The notes below the pieces were generated by a model. It saw only the letters and a list, made by a program, of their open reading frames with translations, had not been told where the DNA came from and did no database searches. From the NCBI GenBank assembly GCA_003152835.1, contig PMBC01000095.1, positions 7,578 through 41,007 of the forward strand: 33,430 bases of DNA, read 5' to 3'. This document shows positions 7,324-16,103 of the stretch, one piece after another (the stretch's first letter is position 1; each line of letters begins with the position of its first letter). Origin of the DNA: Bacteroidales bacterium (GTDB lineage: Bacteria; Bacteroidota; Bacteroidia; Bacteroidales; VadinHA17). The translations under genes and the position numbers were made by a program.

Positions 7324-8938
7324 TTACAGTTATTTTTTCAGTTTTTGATTTTTTAGTGTGCATAAAAATAATAGGGATGCCTCCCAGGAGTGTAATTACA
7401 CTGGCTAATAGAAAGTCGTCATTGATCCCTTCAATATAAGCCTGTTTACTAATATTAGACATTATTGCTGTCTGTGAATATTTTGCAGCATCACCCGGAG
7501 ATGCCCCGGCTTCGTGCTGAGCATAGTATCTTATGTTCTTTGTCGTTTGCTGATAAGTTTCCGAGCGGGGATTTAAAGAAAGTCCAAACTGCTGGGCATG
7601 ATAATTTACCCTTGTCGTAAGAAGTGTTGCAAGTATAGCCACGCCAAGGCTTCCGCCAAGCTGACGGATAGAATTAGATATGCCTGAAGCCTGTGCCATT
7701 TTCTCCCTTGGTATCTCGATAAGTGCAATAGTACTCAAGGCTGTAAACATAAAACCCATACCAACTCCTCTGACGTACAGGGAGACCATTATTGCCTTCA
7801 TTTCGCTCAGGAATGAAAGTTTTGAATTGAGATAAAAGCTGAAAGCCATCAGAATAACTCCGATAAATATCGGAATCTTTGGATTCAGCTTGTCAGACAT
7901 CCGGCCGGAAATAGGAGCAAGGAAACCCTGTATTATTCCCACGGGAAGAAATACGGAACCGGCCTGTAAAGCAGTATATCCCATCGAAGTCTGAAGATAA
8001 ACCGGCATCAGGAAGGTACTGCCGAACATCCCGATACTGAAAAAGATCATAATCAATGCAGCAAGTCCGAAATTATGATTTCCAAGAAGCCTTAAATCTA
8101 TAATCGGATCATCTGCTGTAAGTTCTGTAGTGATAAAAACAGCAAGGGCAATAGCTGAAATAGCTGCGAACAAAAGAATATAAGGTGCATGCCAGCCTGC
8201 AGAATTTGTTGCTGCATTACCCTCCGAAAGCGTATAAAGCGACAGCGGCAGAAAGATAGTTATCGATATAAAGCCAACCAGATCAAATTTTCTTTTTAAC
8301 GGGTGCTTGTATTCAGCCTGGATAATTATTGTAAAGAACATTGCCAGTATCCCGATCGGGATATTAATGAAGAATATTAACTGCCAGCTGAAATTGTCAA
8401 TGATGAATCCTCCTAGCGATGGACCGAATGAAACAGATGCCGCCGCTGCAATTCCCCAGAATCCTATGGCAAGACCGCGTTGTTTCACCGGAAACTCCCG
8501 TGTTATTATTGCCAACCCCAATGGTTGAAGGGTCCCGGCTCCCAATCCCTGGATCACCCTTGACATAATTAACATATTTTCATCATGCGACAATCCGCAG
8601 AGAAATGAACCTGTTGTAAATAGAAGCAAACCAAGGAAATACATACGTTTATAACCGAACCTGTCTGCAAGCCATCCTGAAGTAGGCAGCATCACTGCCA
8701 TTGCAAGCATATAAGCAGTTATAACCCATTCAATCTTGTCGATACCCACGCCAAAAGATGCCATTATCTTCGGAAGACCCGTATTCACAACCGTGGCATC
8801 AAGAACTGCCATAAAGGTACCGAACATGATGTTACCAAGCAGAAACCATTTGTAAAGTTTATGCCGGGGATGGATTACAGAATCAGGCTTCCGGATGAGC
8901 ATCCTGATCCTGTGTGACGGGGTTGTCCTTCGTTCCAT
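7316..8938 (-). CDS. DHA2-family MFS drug exporter (EmrB/QacA type)
   Basis: This is a 540-residue inner-membrane proton antiporter with about 14 helices. Signature motifs are LDATVVNTGLPKI (46-58), the motif A loop GWLADRFGYKRMY (88-100), RVIQGLGAGTLQPLG, and the motif C segment with SFGPSLGGF that marks antiporters. The N-terminus carries about 30 basic cytoplasmic residues before helix 1. EmrB homologues work with a HlyD/EmrA adaptor and a TolC channel, and all three are adjacent here (2 bases after HlyD, 8-base overlap with TolC). The length is close to the family norm of 500-540. Exported compounds cannot be predicted. Expression is probably controlled by the TetR gene at the head of the operon. 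Confidence 0.96.
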   Translation of the reverse strand: MERRTTPSHRIRMLIRKPDSVIHPRHKLYKWFLLGNIMFGTFMAVLDATVVNTGLPKIMASFGVGIDKIEWVITAYMLAMAVMLPTSGWLADRFGYKRMYFLGLLLFTTGSFLCGLSHDENMLIMSRVIQGLGAGTLQPLGLAIITREFPVKQRGLAIGFWGIAAAASVSFGPSLGGFIIDNFSWQLIFFINIPIGILAMFFTIIIQAEYKHPLKRKFDLVGFISITIFLPLSLYTLSEGNAATNSAGWHAPYILLFAAISAIALAVFITTELTADDPIIDLRLLGNHNFGLAALIMIFFSIGMFGSTFLMPVYLQTSMGYTALQAGSVFLPVGIIQGFLAPISGRMSDKLNPKIPIFIGVILMAFSFYLNSKLSFLSEMKAIMVSLYVRGVGMGFMFTALSTIALIEIPREKMAQASGISNSIRQLGGSLGVAILATLLTTRVNYHAQQFGLSLNPRSETYQQTTKNIRYYAQHEAGASPGDAAKYSQTAIMSNISKQAYIEGINDDFLLASVITLLGGIPIIFMHTKKSKTEKITVNE

Positions 8939-8940
8939 CT

Positions 8941-9948
8941 TTATTTCCTGGTTATCTTTACTTCAGCTGACATTCCCGGCAAAATATTAAATGATGAAAT
9001 TTCCTTCCCGTTGCTGACTGAATCAATGGATATCCTGACGGGAATCCTTTGAGTTACTTTGGTGAAATTTCCCGATGCATTACTGGCAGGTATCAGGGAA
9101 AATACTGACGCAGTGCTTGTACCGGTAAGGAAGACTTTCCCGTAGAATTTCACATGAGGGAAAGCGTCTATTGTGAATCTCACAGTTTTACCATTTTGTA
9201 TTTCGGATATTTTCGTCTCCTCAAGATAAGTGATCACCCATTTCTTACTGTCATCGGTGAGAGTGAAAGCCGATTGTCCGGGCTGAATGACATCGCCCGG
9301 CAGAAGCCATCTTTTAGCTATAACACCGTTGCCTGGCGACCAGAGCCTGGTATTCTTCAACTGAGTATCCAGAACCTTAATTTGCGCATTTGCCGTTTCG
9401 ACTGCTGCAGACGCACTGCTTATCTGCGACTTTGAAACAGCGATCAGGGCTTCTGAAGCATCAGCCTGGGCCGATGCTGCCTCGTAACCTTTAGTGATAT
9501 GGGCATATTGTTCCTCCGTAATAACACCGCCTTCCGACTGTTTTTTTGCTCTGTCGAGATCTTCCCTGGCCCGTTCGAGGTTTATTTTAACAACTTTAAG
9601 GCTTTGCTTATCTGACGTAAACTTTGCATTTGCCTGTCCCAGATTTGTCGATGCCTGAACTCTCAGAGCTATTGCCTGGTTTCTTTGTGCGATAAGATCA
9701 GAGCTGTCGAGTTCAGCAAGAAGCTTGCCCTTTGTCACAACATCTCCTTCCTGTGCATAAACAGACACAATTCTTCCGAGCATCTTAGACCCAACGGTTA
9801 CATTATCGGCGTCGATCCGGGCATCGTCAGTGGAAATATATTTGGTATAATCTCTGTACCAGTACCATGCGCCGGTAAGTACTGCAATTATCACTATACC
9901 CAGGGGTATATAAACTTTAACTCTGTTTTTTTTAGTATTCGGTGCCAT
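8941..9948 (-). CDS. HlyD/EmrA-type membrane fusion (adaptor) protein
   Basis: The 335-residue protein has one N-terminal membrane anchor (about 12-30), a split biotinyl-lipoyl domain (first half about 45-83 with the typical GRIVSVYAQEGDVVTKGKLLAELD pattern of residues), an alpha-helical hairpin rich in Ala/Gln/Lys (about 85-195), then the second lipoyl half (NTRLWSPGNGVIAKRWLLPGD region) and a beta-barrel. It would bridge the inner-membrane DHA2 transporter to TolC across the periplasm. It lies between the repressor (28 bases upstream) and the transporter (2 bases downstream), which fits an EmrA role. The start ATG at 9948 gives a short basic cytoplasmic tail (MAPNTKKNRVK), as expected. The family is certain; the substrate is not. 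Confidence 0.96.
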   Translation of the reverse strand: MAPNTKKNRVKVYIPLGIVIIAVLTGAWYWYRDYTKYISTDDARIDADNVTVGSKMLGRIVSVYAQEGDVVTKGKLLAELDSSDLIAQRNQAIALRVQASTNLGQANAKFTSDKQSLKVVKINLERAREDLDRAKKQSEGGVITEEQYAHITKGYEAASAQADASEALIAVSKSQISSASAAVETANAQIKVLDTQLKNTRLWSPGNGVIAKRWLLPGDVIQPGQSAFTLTDDSKKWVITYLEETKISEIQNGKTVRFTIDAFPHVKFYGKVFLTGTSTASVFSLIPASNASGNFTKVTQRIPVRISIDSVSNGKEISSFNILPGMSAEVKITRK

Positions 9949-9976
9949 TCTTTGAATTAATATTAGATTATTACTG

Positions 9977-10594
9977 TTATTTTTTATACATCAACCCTTT
10001 GATAAAAATATCTGTCGCTGCTTCAACCCTGCGTGACAGCTCTTTGTATTCTTCATCGTTTATTGAAACGAGCTTTTTATTATTAAAGAATACGCTTCGC
10101 AGTCCTCTCAGGATATCCAGAAAAAGCGATGCAGTCTCATAAGTATCCCGTGTTTTGAATTGCCCGATATTTTCTCCTTTCTCCAGTATCTGCATCACAA
10201 GCTTCTTTTCCTTTTCCCGGAAATTTCTAAAGGAATCTGCAATAAGAGGCTTGAAATCAGAAATCGACTCCGGGCTTACCCTTCCCAGATTTACCAGGTA
10301 TTTAAAATAGGAGAGGCGATTCAATGCATAACGCCTGAGGCATTCTGCCGGATCCGAATTATCAATAATATTCTTCTCCAGTGTCCCCAGAAACTCGGCC
10401 TGTTCTTTCTCAATGACTGCTTTATACAGATTCTCTTTATCGGGGAAATAATAATAAAGAGAGGCTTTCGATATATGAAGACCTTCAGCAATCTCCCTCA
10501 TGGATGTCTTTTCAGCTCCATAAAGACCAAACAGTTTCTGGGCAGCACTTATTATCAAACCTGCTTTATCTTCTTTCTGTTCGCTGTAAGTTCC
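9977..10594 (-). CDS. TetR/AcrR-family transcriptional repressor of the efflux operon
   Basis: The N-terminal helix-turn-helix is clear: LIISAAQKLFGLYGAEKTSMREIAEGLHISKASLYYYF, split by recognisable TetR features (AAQKLF, TSMREIA, SKASLYYYFPDKENLY). A C-terminal ligand-binding domain fills the rest. An ATG exists at 10627, but the extra residues (MLYLRLNFFK) do not look like TetR, and a TATATTTG promoter box at 10616-10623 sits inside that extension. I therefore choose GTG at 10594, which gives MGTYSEQKEDKAG and 205 residues. The gene heads the HlyD-DHA2-TolC operon and has a palindromic operator candidate just upstream, so it probably represses itself and the pump until an effector binds. 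The effector is unknown. Confidence 0.92.
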   Translation of the reverse strand, partial: GTYSEQKEDKAGLIISAAQKLFGLYGAEKTSMREIAEGLHISKASLYYYFPDKENLYKAVIEKEQAEFLGTLEKNIIDNSDPAECLRRYALNRLSYFKYLVNLGRVSPESISDFKPLIADSFRNFREKEKKLVMQILEKGENIGQFKTRDTYETASLFLDILRGLRSVFFNNKKLVSINDEEYKELSRRVEAATDIFIKGLMYKK

Positions 10595-10615
10595 CACTTT
10601 AAAAAAATTAAGTCG

Positions 10616-10623
10616 CAAATATA
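10616..10623 (-). promoter_or_regulatory. Bacteroidetes-type -7 box for the TetR efflux operon
   Basis: Reading the minus strand, TATATTTG matches the Bacteroidetes primary sigma factor -7 consensus TAnnTTTG exactly. Transcription would begin about 6 bases downstream (near 10610), leaving a leader of about 15 bases before the GTG at 10594. No clear -33 TTTG lies at the expected distance, and the operator candidate covers that region. This position argues against the upstream ATG at 10627 as the TetR start. Confidence 0.5.
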
Positions 10624-10632
10624 ACAATCTTT

Positions 10633-10657
10633 CTGACCGATTTGTTTAAATGGTCAG
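10633..10657. promoter_or_regulatory. Candidate TetR operator, inverted repeat CTGACC-N13-GGTCAG
   Basis: Six-base arms CTGACC (10633-10638) and GGTCAG (10652-10657) form a perfect inverted repeat with a 13-base spacer. Arm centres are about 19 bases apart (nearly two helical turns), which suits a TetR dimer pair or a spaced dimer. The repeat covers the -33 region upstream of the -7 box of the TetR operon, so binding would block RNA polymerase. Assignment to this TetR is inferred from position and symmetry. Confidence 0.5.
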
Positions 10658-10782
10658 TTATTATTTTTCTCTCACCAAATCAAATAACCCGTTCTTCAGA
10701 TATAACAGCTCTGAACTACATATAAGTATTTTTAATATTTTTATGAAATTCAAAATAGATCTAAATAAATAAAACAAATAAA

Positions 10783-12171
10783 ATGAGGCAGAAGATACTT
10801 TTCATATCCGGGATTTTAATATTAATGAACCTGGCTTTTGCTTACGGACAGATTGACCAGAGCCGGCAATGGCCATCATACAGAGGTTTTCAGCTTTCGG
10901 GTGTCCTGGATAAGGCAGGGTTACCTGAATCTTTTGATATCAATACCGGCAAAAACATAAAATGGAAAATTGAAATCCCCGGACTCAGTCTTTCCAGTCC
11001 TGTAATCTGGGGTAATGACCTTTTTATTACTACCGCAATTAGTGAAACCGATAAATCCGGATTTAAACCCGGGATCTATGGGAGTGTCGACCCGGTAAAT
11101 GATGCTTCAGTTCATGAATGGAAAGTAATCTGCCTTGATAAGGAAACCGGGAAGATAAAATGGGACAGGACTGCCTGTACAGGTGTTCCTGCTATGAAAC
11201 GGCATCCAAAATCGACACACGCAAACTGCAGTGTCGCAACAAATGGTGAATATGTTGTTGCATTTTTTGGCTCCGAAGGCCTCTATTGTTACGATATCAA
11301 CGGCAACCTTGTATGGAAGAAGAATTTCGGGATTCTTAAATCTGTTTTTTTCATGATGAAGAATGCTGAATGGGAATTTGCAAGTTCCCCTATTATATAT
11401 AATGGTGTGCTTATTATTCAGTGTGATGTACTTGAAAACTCATTCGTAGCAGCATACAACGTTGCTACAGGAAAGGAACTCTGGAAAACAAATCGTTACG
11501 ATTACCCGGGATGGTGTACTCCTAATATATATACAATTGGGAAGAAAATCTGCGTTGTGCTGAATGGGTACAACCACATTGGCGGATATGATTTCACAAC
11601 CGGCAAAGAGATATGGAGTATGTCCGGAGGTGGAGATATTCCGATTCCTTCGCCAATTATCGGTAAGGACCTGATTTATTTTAATAGTGCTCACGGGAAG
11701 TCTTCTCCCATAATTGCAGTTCAGACTAATGCAGAAGGCGACATTACATTGAAAAACGGCGAAACATCAAACAATTTTATAAAGTGGAGTCAGCCCAGGG
11801 GAGGCTCATATATACATACAATGCTGTTGTATCACGACAGGTTGTACAATGTAAACTGGAATGGGACTATAAATTGTATTGATCCTCTTACCGGGAAAGA
11901 GATATATACTGCTAAACTTGGAAATTCAAAAAGCTTTATAGCTTCACCAGTGGCTTCGGATGGTAAAATATATATTGTAGACGAGGAGGGAACAGTATAC
12001 ATCATAAAGGATGGAGATATATTCGGTCAGCTGGTTGAAATCCCACTGAAGGATAATTGTCTTACCGCCCCGGCATTAACTGATGGCTTGATTTTCTTCA
12101 GGACACAGAAATGGCTTATCGCTGCCGGAAAGAACCAGGTATCACTCAATCCTCAGGTTGGTTACAAGTGA
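10783..12171 (+). CDS. Secreted PQQ-like beta-propeller protein
   Basis: This is a 462-residue exported protein with a signal peptide (hydrophobic 5-20, likely cleavage before Q23). The mature part begins with the WPSYRG form of the WPx[FY]RG motif. PQQ-like blades then follow, each with a [T]GK-x-x-W core: TGKNIKWKIEI, TGKIKWDRT, NLVWKKNFG, TGKELWKTNR, TGKEIWSMSG, TGKEIYTAKLG. Such folds (BamB, quinoprotein-like) act as periplasmic scaffolds or enzymes. No cofactor ligand can be assigned and no PQQ synthesis gene is nearby. It is closest in layout to the membrane-anchored propeller at 22001-23692 (shared GKNIKW and SSPVIW segments), which hints at a shared system though it lies on the other strand. 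Its last 30 bases overlap the end of the ABC permease gene. Confidence 0.88.
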   Translation: MRQKILFISGILILMNLAFAYGQIDQSRQWPSYRGFQLSGVLDKAGLPESFDINTGKNIKWKIEIPGLSLSSPVIWGNDLFITTAISETDKSGFKPGIYGSVDPVNDASVHEWKVICLDKETGKIKWDRTACTGVPAMKRHPKSTHANCSVATNGEYVVAFFGSEGLYCYDINGNLVWKKNFGILKSVFFMMKNAEWEFASSPIIYNGVLIIQCDVLENSFVAAYNVATGKELWKTNRYDYPGWCTPNIYTIGKKICVVLNGYNHIGGYDFTTGKEIWSMSGGGDIPIPSPIIGKDLIYFNSAHGKSSPIIAVQTNAEGDITLKNGETSNNFIKWSQPRGGSYIHTMLLYHDRLYNVNWNGTINCIDPLTGKEIYTAKLGNSKSFIASPVASDGKIYIVDEEGTVYIIKDGDIFGQLVEIPLKDNCLTAPALTDGLIFFRTQKWLIAAGKNQVSLNPQVGYK

Positions 12172-15100
12172 TCTGCTCTTTATATTTGACAGTGCAAGAA
12201 AAAGGGCTATAGTTCCTGTTGCAACTAATGCTGTGATTAGCAATGCCAGGCTTCCCCAAGGCATTGCATTACCGCTTTTCAGCGATGGAAGAGTAGCAGC
12301 CAGCGCAGATAACAGACCGGTCACTGCACCCCAAACAAGGATAATAGCGTTATCACGCAAAATAATTGATCTTATTTTCTGCAGGGAGAATCCTGAAGCA
12401 AGCATCAGCGCGAACTCATTTTTCCTCCGGTTGAAATTTCTTAAAAGCACGAAACCTAATCCTGCAACACCCAGAACTATCCCGAAAATCCCGAGTATGG
12501 TAAATACATCAAGATAAGTATTTGTAACACTGAAAAATGAGGCAAGTTTTTCACCGGAGTCTATGACTGAGCATCCATAACCGGATAACCTTTCGGTCAG
12601 CGTTTCCTTATATTCCTGTAATCGTTCAGGCTTCCCGTCAATAAGAAATATTGATCCTCCCGCAATGGACGGAAAGTTTTTTTCAAGATTCTTTTTGCCA
12701 ATAAGCAGGTAGCCCTGAAATAAGGAAGGCTTCAGTCCGGCGCAGATCACAATGTTAAGTTCCCGGCCAGACTCAGATTTATATTTTAGTGTATCACCGG
12801 TTTTTAATTTTAATCCCCACTCAAGCACGCTCTGATCAGCTATTCCATATATAGTATTGTTGTTTGTACTGGCAGCAAGCATATTCCAGGGATTCTTGCC
12901 AGAATAGCTTTTTATCTTCGAAGCAAAGGAAAATGATCCCCTCTCAATAAAATGCTCCTGATCGATCCCCAGAAGAGGTGGTGCCGAAACGTGGTTAAGA
13001 TTAAGGCAGCTGGCATCATCGCCTGATAACCTGGGGGCCTGCTCAATTATTAAATCATTGAATTCCGGCTCATCAAGTCCCATTTCCAATTTACCTTCGA
13101 TCGAATTGAGATTCGTTCTGACAGGCAGGGCAGTTTCGGCAAAAAGCAGGTAGCCTCCTGTTCCGCCCGATTCAAGCATATCTTTTGGGCCGATGACCCG
13201 TTTATTGGCTCCGGTGATAATAACAGCGAATATCCCGGCTGCGATTAAGATTGCAGGAGTAATGGCTTGTCCGGGGTGAAAAGAAAAATATTTATCCACC
13301 AGGCTTTTCAAACTCAAATGATCGCTATCATTTACCTTTACCCGCTTTAAATAATAAAATCTCAGCATCAGTATCAGCGCAGCGAAAAGGAACGACCCGC
13401 CAGTAAAGGCAAGTATCATGGAATGCCTTTCAAAAATTGATGATAAGACAAGAGTCAGAACAGATGCTGCTCCCGCAAGTATGAGGAAAAAAAGATTTTT
13501 CCCGGCTGAAGGGACTCCTGAAGCTCCTGTTTCGGGTTCTGAAAGTCGCTTCAGAAACGTCCGGAGCATGATCAGGATAACCATTGAGGCAATAAGAAGA
13601 GTAACCGGAAAGCCAATGAGAATTGGAATGAAGCTGAAATCAGGTGAAAGAGTATTTGTCTGAACTGCTCCTGACCAGACTGAATTTAACTCTGTTATAA
13701 TAATCCGGTTTATTAGATATCCGGCAAATGCTCCCGTTAATGCACCTGAAAATGAAAGAAGTGCAGATTCAATGAACAACTGTAATCTGATGTAGCTGTT
13801 CCTGAATCCTAAATAATACAATGTTTTTACCTGTTTCTTCCTCGAATCAAAAAACATTCCAATGGACAGTACAAGAAGAATGAGGCAGGAGATAATGATA
13901 AATAATCCAAGTCCAAGGAAGAGAGTGCTGAAATCCACACTTTCGTCGGCTGCCTTTTCAGAAGAGAGTCTGGCATCAGAAACAGTGAAACCCGATTTTG
14001 CCACATTAAAAGATCCTCTGAGTTTTTCTGCTATTTGGTCCACCTGCATATATGGCGGAAACCTAAGCGAAGTAGCAGGTCCGAAATTATTTCCCCAGAT
14101 CTCTTTCCCGGTATTATAACTTATGTAAGCTTTTGGCGTACCTCTGAAATCGTTCCAGTATGCTTCATCTTTCTTGCGAATCCTGTCTATTATTATTGGT
14201 ATACCGGCATCCCATCCGGAGCAGGTCGTGCTTCCGGAAATCCCGGGAAAATCCGGCATAAGTGAAGGATCACACCACTTGCTGTCATTTTCAATTATTT
14301 TTCTGACAATAAACTGCATGGATTTTTCCTTCAGCAGGTTGTTGAAACCTGTATCAAACCATTTAAGGGTAAGAGTATCTCCGGGCTTGCCACCAATGTC
14401 ATCTGCGAGCCACCTGTTTATTATTATCCCTCCATCGCTCAGGTCTGGTAAAAGTGACTGGGGTAATGCGGCAACGAAAGAGTAGGGGGCGCTTTTACCA
14501 TTTATGGTCAGACTGTTGGCGAGGTATGTGATTACAGGAGCAACCGTTGGTACTATTTTTTCAACTTCAGAAACGATTTCGCTGTCGATAAAGATCCTGT
14601 CGGAAATCATTTCAGCCTCTCCGGTTTTTTGAGACCTCCGCAGCGAGAGTCCTATGTCAGAAGGTTTAAGAAGGCCCGAGATAATTTTCTGGAATTCAGT
14701 TAAAGATCTTTTTGCGATATTCCGGATTAAGATCCTGTTTGCTTTGGACGCTTTAATATCACTTTCCTCAAAATCCCTGGTATTCATGAAAATATTCATA
14801 GGTATGACCTGGTTCACACCTGTTGAAAAATTCCCTGATTCAGAAGAATTGAGTATCCTGCCTACTTTCATTACCCTGCTGCCATTGCTTATTTTTGAAG
14901 TTGCAAAGGGCGCATTTGAAGGGATGGGATCAACCTGCCTTAAATGTACGATTATCTCATCACCCTGAAATATCCCAAGCCGGGTTGCCAGTTTTGAATT
15001 GACAGCAACAAAGCCTGGTTTGACAGATATTGTATCGTTATCGTTAAATGCAAAGAAATCTTTTCCGACACCGTAAATTTTTATATTCAGAACCGATGAT

Positions 15101-15417
15101 CCGCTTTTAAAATTCTGAGAGTATCCATCGGACTCGAGAAGGGAAACCGCTTTTTCACCGGTAGCAGCTTCAATTCTCCGCGAAAGGGAAGCATCAAAAT
15201 ATCTTAAACCCGAGCTGACGATTATATCCGTCATCCCAAGTTTTTCAGCTGATGTCTTTCTGAGGCTGCTTCGAACGGAGTAGCCGGTGAACAGAGATCC
15301 TGTAATTATTGCTGACAGCAGAGCGACTATAATAACCTGGTATACGGAATCTTTCACCGAATAACGGATACTCCTTACAGCTGATGTTAAAAGATTCTGC
15401 TTCATAAACACATTCAC
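12142..15417 (-). CDS. Large FtsX/MacB-type ABC transporter permease
   Basis: The 1091-residue inner-membrane protein has two FtsX-type permease units. I see about ten helices: one near 27-49, then a large periplasmic domain (about 50-505), three helices (near 510-533, 553-580, 602-625), three more (near 648-745), a second periplasmic domain, and three final helices near the C-terminus (FTILGIFGIVLGVAGLGFVLL, ILVWGAVTGLLSALAATL, LLITALVATGTIALFLAL). This layout is that of the type VII (mechanotransmission) ABC family, such as YbbP or LolC/E, which move or extract lipids, lipoproteins or peptides and do not carry solutes through a pore. The ATPase gene is 8 bases upstream. It is the last gene of the twelve-gene run. 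Substrate unknown. M5 (15405) is an alternative start. Confidence 0.9.
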   Translation of the reverse strand: MNVFMKQNLLTSAVRSIRYSVKDSVYQVIIVALLSAIITGSLFTGYSVRSSLRKTSAEKLGMTDIIVSSGLRYFDASLSRRIEAATGEKAVSLLESDGYSQNFKSGSSVLNIKIYGVGKDFFAFNDNDTISVKPGFVAVNSKLATRLGIFQGDEIIVHLRQVDPIPSNAPFATSKISNGSRVMKVGRILNSSESGNFSTGVNQVIPMNIFMNTRDFEESDIKASKANRILIRNIAKRSLTEFQKIISGLLKPSDIGLSLRRSQKTGEAEMISDRIFIDSEIVSEVEKIVPTVAPVITYLANSLTINGKSAPYSFVAALPQSLLPDLSDGGIIINRWLADDIGGKPGDTLTLKWFDTGFNNLLKEKSMQFIVRKIIENDSKWCDPSLMPDFPGISGSTTCSGWDAGIPIIIDRIRKKDEAYWNDFRGTPKAYISYNTGKEIWGNNFGPATSLRFPPYMQVDQIAEKLRGSFNVAKSGFTVSDARLSSEKAADESVDFSTLFLGLGLFIIISCLILLVLSIGMFFDSRKKQVKTLYYLGFRNSYIRLQLFIESALLSFSGALTGAFAGYLINRIIITELNSVWSGAVQTNTLSPDFSFIPILIGFPVTLLIASMVILIMLRTFLKRLSEPETGASGVPSAGKNLFFLILAGAASVLTLVLSSIFERHSMILAFTGGSFLFAALILMLRFYYLKRVKVNDSDHLSLKSLVDKYFSFHPGQAITPAILIAAGIFAVIITGANKRVIGPKDMLESGGTGGYLLFAETALPVRTNLNSIEGKLEMGLDEPEFNDLIIEQAPRLSGDDASCLNLNHVSAPPLLGIDQEHFIERGSFSFASKIKSYSGKNPWNMLAASTNNNTIYGIADQSVLEWGLKLKTGDTLKYKSESGRELNIVICAGLKPSLFQGYLLIGKKNLEKNFPSIAGGSIFLIDGKPERLQEYKETLTERLSGYGCSVIDSGEKLASFFSVTNTYLDVFTILGIFGIVLGVAGLGFVLLRNFNRRKNEFALMLASGFSLQKIRSIILRDNAIILVWGAVTGLLSALAATLPSLKSGNAMPWGSLALLITALVATGTIALFLALSNIKSRSLVTNLRIE

Positions 15418-15425
15418 TTCTCCCG

Positions 15426-16091
15426 TCAGGGTTTCAGTTTTCCATTTTCCAGCTTCAGGTGAAGCTTCAATTTTGAAGCCAGTTCCAGCGAGTGAGTCGT
15501 AACCAATAATGAAATTCCCATATCCTTATTCATTTGAACAAGAATGTCACCAAGCAAACTGGCATTAGCAGCATCAAGCGATCCTGTCGGTTCATCAGCC
15601 AGAAGAACCGAAGGTTTATTTATAAGCGCCCTGACAAGAGAAACCCTCTGAGCCTCGCCACCTGAAATGTGAAACGGGTATTTATCTTTTAATGAATCGA
15701 TACCGGTTTTGCTCATAAGCATTTCTGCAAAAACTTCTTTTACGGAGTACTCATCATCTGTTATTTTCTGAGCGAACAGAGGGAGCATAATATTTTCTTT
15801 CACTGTCAGGTAGGGCATTAGAAGATGATCCTGAAATACAAATCCAATATTCAGATTCCTGTAGATAGCTGAATCTCCGGCGCTGTAACCCAGTATAGAC
15901 TTGTCCCTGAATACAATATCACCGGAATCGGGCCGGTCCAACAGTCCGATTATGTTCATCAGTGTGGTTTTGCCTGAGCCTGAAGGACCAGTAATTGCTA
16001 TTGAATCGCCTTCGCCAACCTCAAGATTAAGATTGTCCAGAACGATCCCCCTCTGAAGAAATGATTTTGAAATACCAGTCAGCCTGAGCAT
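15426..16091 (-). CDS. ABC transporter ATP-binding protein (LolD/MacB type)
   Basis: The 221-residue ATPase shows every expected motif: Walker A GPSGSGKT (35-42), Q-loop Q87 (FVFQDHLL), the signature SGGEAQRV (143-150), Walker B VLLADEP with D166 and E167, the D-loop SLD (171-173) and the H-loop H200. The signature and the GSLD ending fit the LolD/MacB/FtsE branch that drives FtsX-type permeases. It would dimerise in the cytoplasm and power the permease encoded 8 bases downstream. A glycosyltransferase gene precedes it by 12 bases. Because only one permease follows, and that permease has two FtsX units, the complex may be one permease plus two ATPases; this is inference. Confidence 0.96.
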   Translation of the reverse strand: MLRLTGISKSFLQRGIVLDNLNLEVGEGDSIAITGPSGSGKTTLMNIIGLLDRPDSGDIVFRDKSILGYSAGDSAIYRNLNIGFVFQDHLLMPYLTVKENIMLPLFAQKITDDEYSVKEVFAEMLMSKTGIDSLKDKYPFHISGGEAQRVSLVRALINKPSVLLADEPTGSLDAANASLLGDILVQMNKDMGISLLVTTHSLELASKLKLHLKLENGKLKP

Positions 16092-16103
16092 TTATAATAA
16101 TTG

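Noticed and set aside
10160-10624. 154-codon plus-strand ORF opposite the TetR gene
   Set aside because: It is a mirror of the TetR coding frame; the protein has no recognisable features.
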